Positions 59,622 through 64,000 of a stretch of 64,000 bases of DNA are shown here, piece after piece (position 1 is the stretch's first letter; every line of letters begins with the position of its first letter). The DNA is from Rallus limicola (Eukaryota > Chordata > Aves > Gruiformes > Rallidae), in the NCBI GenBank assembly GCA_022605955.1, contig JAKCOZ010000001.1, positions 73,290,520-73,354,519 of the forward strand. Reading direction: 5' to 3'. Both the position numbers and the translations under genes were made by a program. Below the pieces are notes generated by a model. That model was given only the letters and a program-made list of their open reading frames with translations, was not told the DNA's origin and searched no databases.

Positions 59622-59660
59622 CTGCCTGTAGAGGTGTGAGTTCCTCAAATCTACAGGCAG
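59622..59660. repeat. Hairpin with 10-bp perfect stem
   Basis: CTGCCTGTAG (59622-59631) is the exact reverse complement of CTACAGGCAG (59651-59660). The 19-base loop contains AGG...CCT, which can extend pairing. It lies within a 102-codon minus-strand frame (59415-59723) of unknown status. Confidence 0.8.
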
Positions 59661-60399
59661 GGGGCTGTAGGCAGCCTGTTTACCCAATCTAACTGCTAAA
59701 GGGAAATAATCCTCCACCCTCACTGTGCTAAAATGGCTTTACCAGGTCAGGGGTCCAGGCTGTGGTCTGGCACAGTGTGGTACTGCCTCCTGTCTGCCCT
59801 GCACAGTAGCCCCAAAACTACTCCTGGTCTAGTTGGTCTGTTGATTCTGGAGAAAAAAAGAAGAAAGGTGAGTATTGTAACCAGCTGCATTCTCCTGGTC
59901 TCTTGACTCCTTCGAAAATATTCTCTAGTGTCCCCGGTATTGCTGAAAGCAGAATTTGACCTCCAGATTTTTTACTATTGTTCAGCTTGATCTTTTTGTC
60001 TGTAAGGAGGAGGAGAGTGCACAAGCATCAGAACAAAATAATTAAAAAAAATTATTTTTATATTGAGAAACATTACACCATTTGGTACAGGGGAGCTGTT
60101 CCCTTAAGCTGTTCAATTACACAGAGATATACATATGACTAAGGCACCTCATCCATATTCTTAGTATAAGGTAGCATTACACTTAGTCGGAGCAAAAAAT
60201 GTGCATATTGTATTTTCAGATGTGTTTTAATGGACTCTACAGCCAAGACTGTTACAGCTTGGACCAGTTATTTAATTTGGGACTTACATATTGTCATTGC
60301 AGAAGTCTCTGGTTGCCTCACAGTTTTGAGTACGTTTTTTACTCACGTTGTTCTTTTTGTTCTGCAGAAAGCGTTTATGACTTCTCATAAGGCTCATAA
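59661..60399. other. Non-coding DNA
   Basis: No gene or repeat family is recognised. Confidence 0.5.
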
Positions 60400-60592
60400 G
60401 GTTTCCCTTAACTCAGCCCACTGCAGTCAAGAAGGAAAATGCCTATACTATTCCTATCCTGCAGTCTGGGAGCAGTGATGGAAAGAGGCTATGATCTGTC
60501 CAACATCATAAACAAAGTTTCTGACAGAGCAGGGCATGAATTCAGCTCTTTTGAGTTGATACTTGACTAACAGGGTAAGCTGTGACATTTTC
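60400..60592 (-). mobile_element. MIR-like SINE fragment
   Basis: AAAGAGGCTATGATCTGTCC, AACATCATAAACAAAGTTTC, GACAGAGCAGGGCATGAATT and CAGCTCTTTTGAGT follow the reverse complement of MIR (AGAGGTTAAGTGACTTGCCC, AAGGTCACACAG, GGCAGAGCAGGGATTTGAACCCAG, TCCTGAGT). Confidence 0.6.
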
Positions 60593-60830
60593 TTTTTTCC
60601 CCCCTTACAGCTTTATTTCTGTGATTTCTAGAAAAAATCTGATTATTATTACTATTCTTTAATAGAGAGTTCTGAATAACTTGATAAGTAACATTTCTAC
60701 ACTATCTAAAATAATGTAAAGTACTCAGAAGAAAAGAAATGGCAAAGGGCATGAAGATACAGATGTAGATCCCAAACTTGTCATCCCGGCTGTTTCTGGA
60801 GTGCATGAAATACTGGTTACTGGAAGATGT
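60593..60830. other. Non-coding spacer
   Basis: No feature is recognised. Confidence 0.5.
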
Positions 60831-60853
60831 TTTGTTGTGTTGTGTTGTGTTTT
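60831..60853. repeat. (TTGTG)n pentamer microsatellite
   Basis: About four units of TTGTG lie in a row. Confidence 0.85.
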
Positions 60854-61858
60854 GCTGGTTGTTTTCTTCACAGCCTGGCTTCTGAATGTCATCCAAGGAG
60901 GAAAGGAAGAAATTAGAGAGGAGAGAAATTCTCACCTCGACATTCATCCTTTGTTCCTAGTTGAAAGCACGTCAGGATTGTAAGTGAAAAAAAATCATTA
61001 TGAGAGTGGAAAAGAGTTAAAACCATCAGCAAAACCCTTCCTTCTCTGTTCACTCTGTCTTCCTCCTACTTTATCCTTTCTTGTCTCTTAGAGCACTGCA
61101 GAGAAACATGTCCCAGTGCAGACCTTTAGCACAGAATCCCTAGTGTGGGAGAAAGAAAACTTTATTATATTATCATACTAAATCAGCACAGGATTGGATC
61201 TGTCTATTGCCTAGTGCCTTTGCCAGGGAAATTTGTCATGGAGGCTTCCACCCCTCCTCTGAAATTATATTTTGGATGGACTAAGCTATTTTTCCTTAGT
61301 TGGTCTTGCCATTACAGTCACATTTCATTTAGGCTTTGGCCACTATTGTCCTAACCCAGTAACTCAGTCAAATCCCTACATGGTTTTAAAACTGAAACCA
61401 GAAGTAGATCAAGTAAGTCTGATCAAAAAGTGATGAAAATCATGCCCTGTAGGAAGTGAAATGTGCAAAATTGATAGACAGTGGTGCAGAAAGGCTGTTT
61501 GTACTTGGCCAACCCATCCTTACAGCATCAAATGTATTGCCAAACATCCATCATATAGTGTGTGGCAAACTACTGGGCTTGCATGTATTTTACTGCGGAC
61601 CTTAGTGTGTTGTGGAATGTTCGCAACACACCACATAAATTATGAGGAGCTGAGGTGAGTTTTCCAAACCTGTAGAGCATTATACTTTCCTTTATCCTTT
61701 TACAAAGCTGCTTAAACTCAGGTTTAGAAGAATTGTTAGCTGTGTAAAGATGCAATAGATGTCTAATGGAAACTAGGCTGAAAACCAGTTCCTGTGATTT
61801 TCTGTGGAAGTTTGTAATCTCCTAGACTGCTTCTTTCCATAAATCTGACTAGACAGGC
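60854..61858. other. Non-coding DNA
   Basis: No gene or repeat family is recognised. Confidence 0.55.
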
Positions 61859-62418
61859 TGCTGTGGTTTAACCCCTTCAGCAGCAAAAACAACCACACAG
61901 CCATTCGCTCACTTGCCCCCACAGTAGGGTGGGGGAGAGAATTGAAAAGGAAAAAAAAAAGTACAGCTTCTCAGCTGAGATAAAGACAGTTTAATATGAC
62001 AGGAAGGAAATTGTTGTTGTTGTTATTATTAATAATAAAAAAACCCAAGTAATGAACAGCACAATTGCACACCTCCTGCAGACCACTGATGCCCAGCTAG
62101 TGTCAGAGCTGTAATCCAAACCCCTGGTCAGCTACTACCAAGTTATATGATGCATGATGTCATATAGTATGGAATAACCCTTAGCCAATTTGGATCATCT
62201 GCTGTGGCCATGTCACCTTCCGTCTTCTTGTGCACCCCACTCTACTTGCTGGTGGGGAAGTATGAGGAGCTGTAAGGGCCTTGATTTGGTATAAACATGG
62301 CCTAGCAACAACCAAAGCATCAGTGTGTTATCAACATTACACTCATCCTAAATCCAAACACAGCACTATATGAGCTACTAGGAAGAAAATTAACTCTATC
62401 CCTGCTGAAACCAGGACA
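61859..62418 (-). mobile_element. Solo LTR of an avian endogenous retrovirus, same family type as 33320-33936
   Basis: On the plus strand it opens TGCTGTGGTTTAACCCCTTC and closes ACTCTATCCCTGCTGAAACC then AGGACA, so on the minus strand it runs from TGTCCTGGTTTCAGCAGGGA to GGGGTTAAACCACAGCA, a full TG...CA LTR. On the minus strand it keeps the promoter block (TATTCCATACTATATGAC, then ATCATGCATCATATAACTTGG as a TATA region near 62138-62160) and an ATTAAA polyadenylation signal in CATATTAAACTGTCTTTATC near 61980-61998. A simple TTG/TTA repeat lies inside at about 62012-62036, where this family often has one. No internal retroviral genes flank it, and no target-site duplication was visible. Confidence 0.88.
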
Positions 62419-64000
62419 GTTATTTGCATTTTTAGGCATACATGGTAAGTAAATTTTTGTCTAAATAACTTGGGAGCTTTAGTAGCAATGGGAATCAGAG
62501 AGATGATTTTGTAAATGCTAACTACTATCAGATGAAAATAGACAAGAAGGTACATTGCTGAAGATCAAAGTATTGTTACAATATAGTATTGACTGAACAA
62601 TTATATATGTGCAGTCAAGGGGTCCTGGCTAGTTTCACCAAATCTATTCCTTAAATTATCCTTGTAAAAGTGGAAAGAGCCATACTGTGATTGTATGAAG
62701 CAAGGAACACCTTGCTTTTTTATTGCTGTTCATAATGCAAACAAGATTTTTCATCCTTGATCAAACTCAGAGACACTGTGATGTTACTGCTGTTCCTGGA
62801 ATTTGTCACTAGAGCTACAGGAAGTTTTCCCACCAATCTCTGAGTAAGAGTTCCTATATTTTTGAGGCCTACACTATGCTTTAGAGGACCCTACCAATAC
62901 ACGACATATAAAATGTAGATGTGCATGATAAGGTGACGGAAAGAAATCAGCTCCATAATAAGATCACTTACAGAGCTTTAGTACAGCAGAAACACGGTGA
63001 TTTGAAAACAAAGCTTCAATTAAGGATAAAAATAATTCTGCAAATAATACTGTATTTGCATGGGAAATATGCAAAATATCATCATGCAATTCTTAATCAA
63101 CCAGAGAGCTGTCAGACATACAAAAATAAGTTAATTCTGCTGTTAATATTGCTGCACGTTATAAATATTAATTGAATGCCATTCACCATTAGTTTCATTA
63201 TTGTTTAGCAACTGTTTTAACTTCCCTCCACCTTTTAAATTGTCAAATAATTGGCTTTCTTCTGCTCACGTCTGTTCTCATAAAGTGGATTAATGTGGAA
63301 AAGAAAGAAAAGATCATATAAAACAACTTAAAGGGCCAAATAATTACGTTTCTAAACACACTGTGAGACTGCCCTTTTTACCTATGTTTGATAAAACATG
63401 CAGCAAAGTTTTGCACTGCTGGCTAGCTTCGGTCTAGCTCCAGGCACCCTCCACACTGAGGAGGGTGTCTGCCATGCTGTGTACCTGCTGCGTATCATGG
63501 GTGCTCTGACCAAAATTCATGAAATGCCTGAAGAAAGCTGACAGACTGCCTGTGGGAGAAACTGTCTGGTTTTCTCATTAGCAAGAGCTAAAGGGTCTGT
63601 ATCAGGGCCTTTCATGTGGTAAAAAGAACTCATTAATTGCTTAATTCTGTGGTTGCTATTTATGTCATTATTTATTAATATTCTAGATTCTGACACTGGG
63701 GCAAATTTTAGTCTTAGTTAAATTAGTAAGTTAATAGTAAATTTCAAAAGTGGTTTGATTCACTATTGTTCTTTTGGATTTCTTCTAATTAAAAGAAAAC
63801 CCTGGCCCACTCTAGGATTTATTCCCAGTTATCACAAGTGCATGTACCTCTTTTTGTATAAGCACAGTATTGCATTGCACTGCTGTAGTGCAAATTCCTC
63901 CGCAGGTATTAATGGTTTTGTGTTGAAAGAGAATGTGAGGTTGATAAATACAAATCCATCTTACAGGCATGAAGTTGAATATATCTAGACAGTAACTTTA
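62419..64000. other. AT-rich non-coding DNA to the window end
   Basis: No gene is seen. The part at 63175-63310 (CACCATTAGTTTCATTATTG, ATTGTCAAATAATTGGC) is AT-core rich and repeat-free, and could be a conserved element. The open frames near the end have no recognised features. Confidence 0.5.

Noticed and set aside
1..64000. CRISPR array, phage, plasmid or bacterial operon
   Set aside because: No direct repeat-spacer pattern, no operon-like gene packing and no ribosome-binding sites. The repeat content is that of a bird nuclear genome.

Overview
The window looks like non-coding nuclear DNA from a bird. The main evidence is several CR1-type LINE fragments, two long terminal repeats (LTRs) of a type I know as abundant in bird genomes, and a background of very old, decayed amniote repeats (MIR-like SINEs, an L2-like tail, foldback repeats). 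Microsatellites and long introns or intergenic spacing are typical of a vertebrate. There is no bacterial, archaeal or phage gene layout: no operons, no credible ribosome-binding sites, and no open frame above about 170 codons. The longest open frames lie inside a purine-rich microsatellite. The species and the neighbouring gene cannot be named from this sequence.

Layout: 1-20 kb is mostly AT-rich single-copy DNA. It holds a weak exon-like block on the minus strand near 3.5 kb, two GC-rich patches (about 6.0-6.4 and 7.55-7.77 kb), a stretch at 10.1-11.2 kb that reads like a conserved regulatory region, and a 23-base C run at 18.04 kb. From 20 to 38 kb is the repeat-rich part: five CR1 or CR1-like fragments, several MIR-like pieces, an L2-like tail, one clear LTR on the plus strand (33.32-33.94 kb) and a probable second LTR of another family just after it. 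From 38 to 52 kb there is a 400-base (GGAAAA)n/(GAAAA)n tract at 41.1-41.5 kb, ancient foldback repeats and a 12-bp-arm hairpin at 47.85 kb. From 52 to 64 kb there is a near-perfect 30-bp palindrome (54.21 kb), a 119-bp tandem duplication (55.64-55.87 kb), hairpins at 59.55-59.66 kb, and a clear LTR on the minus strand (61.86-62.42 kb).

I see no complete protein-coding gene, no tRNA or rRNA, no CRISPR array and no obvious new genetic system. The window is best read as a gene desert or the inside of a very long intron. Candidate exons and candidate conserved elements are marked as inference with low confidence.
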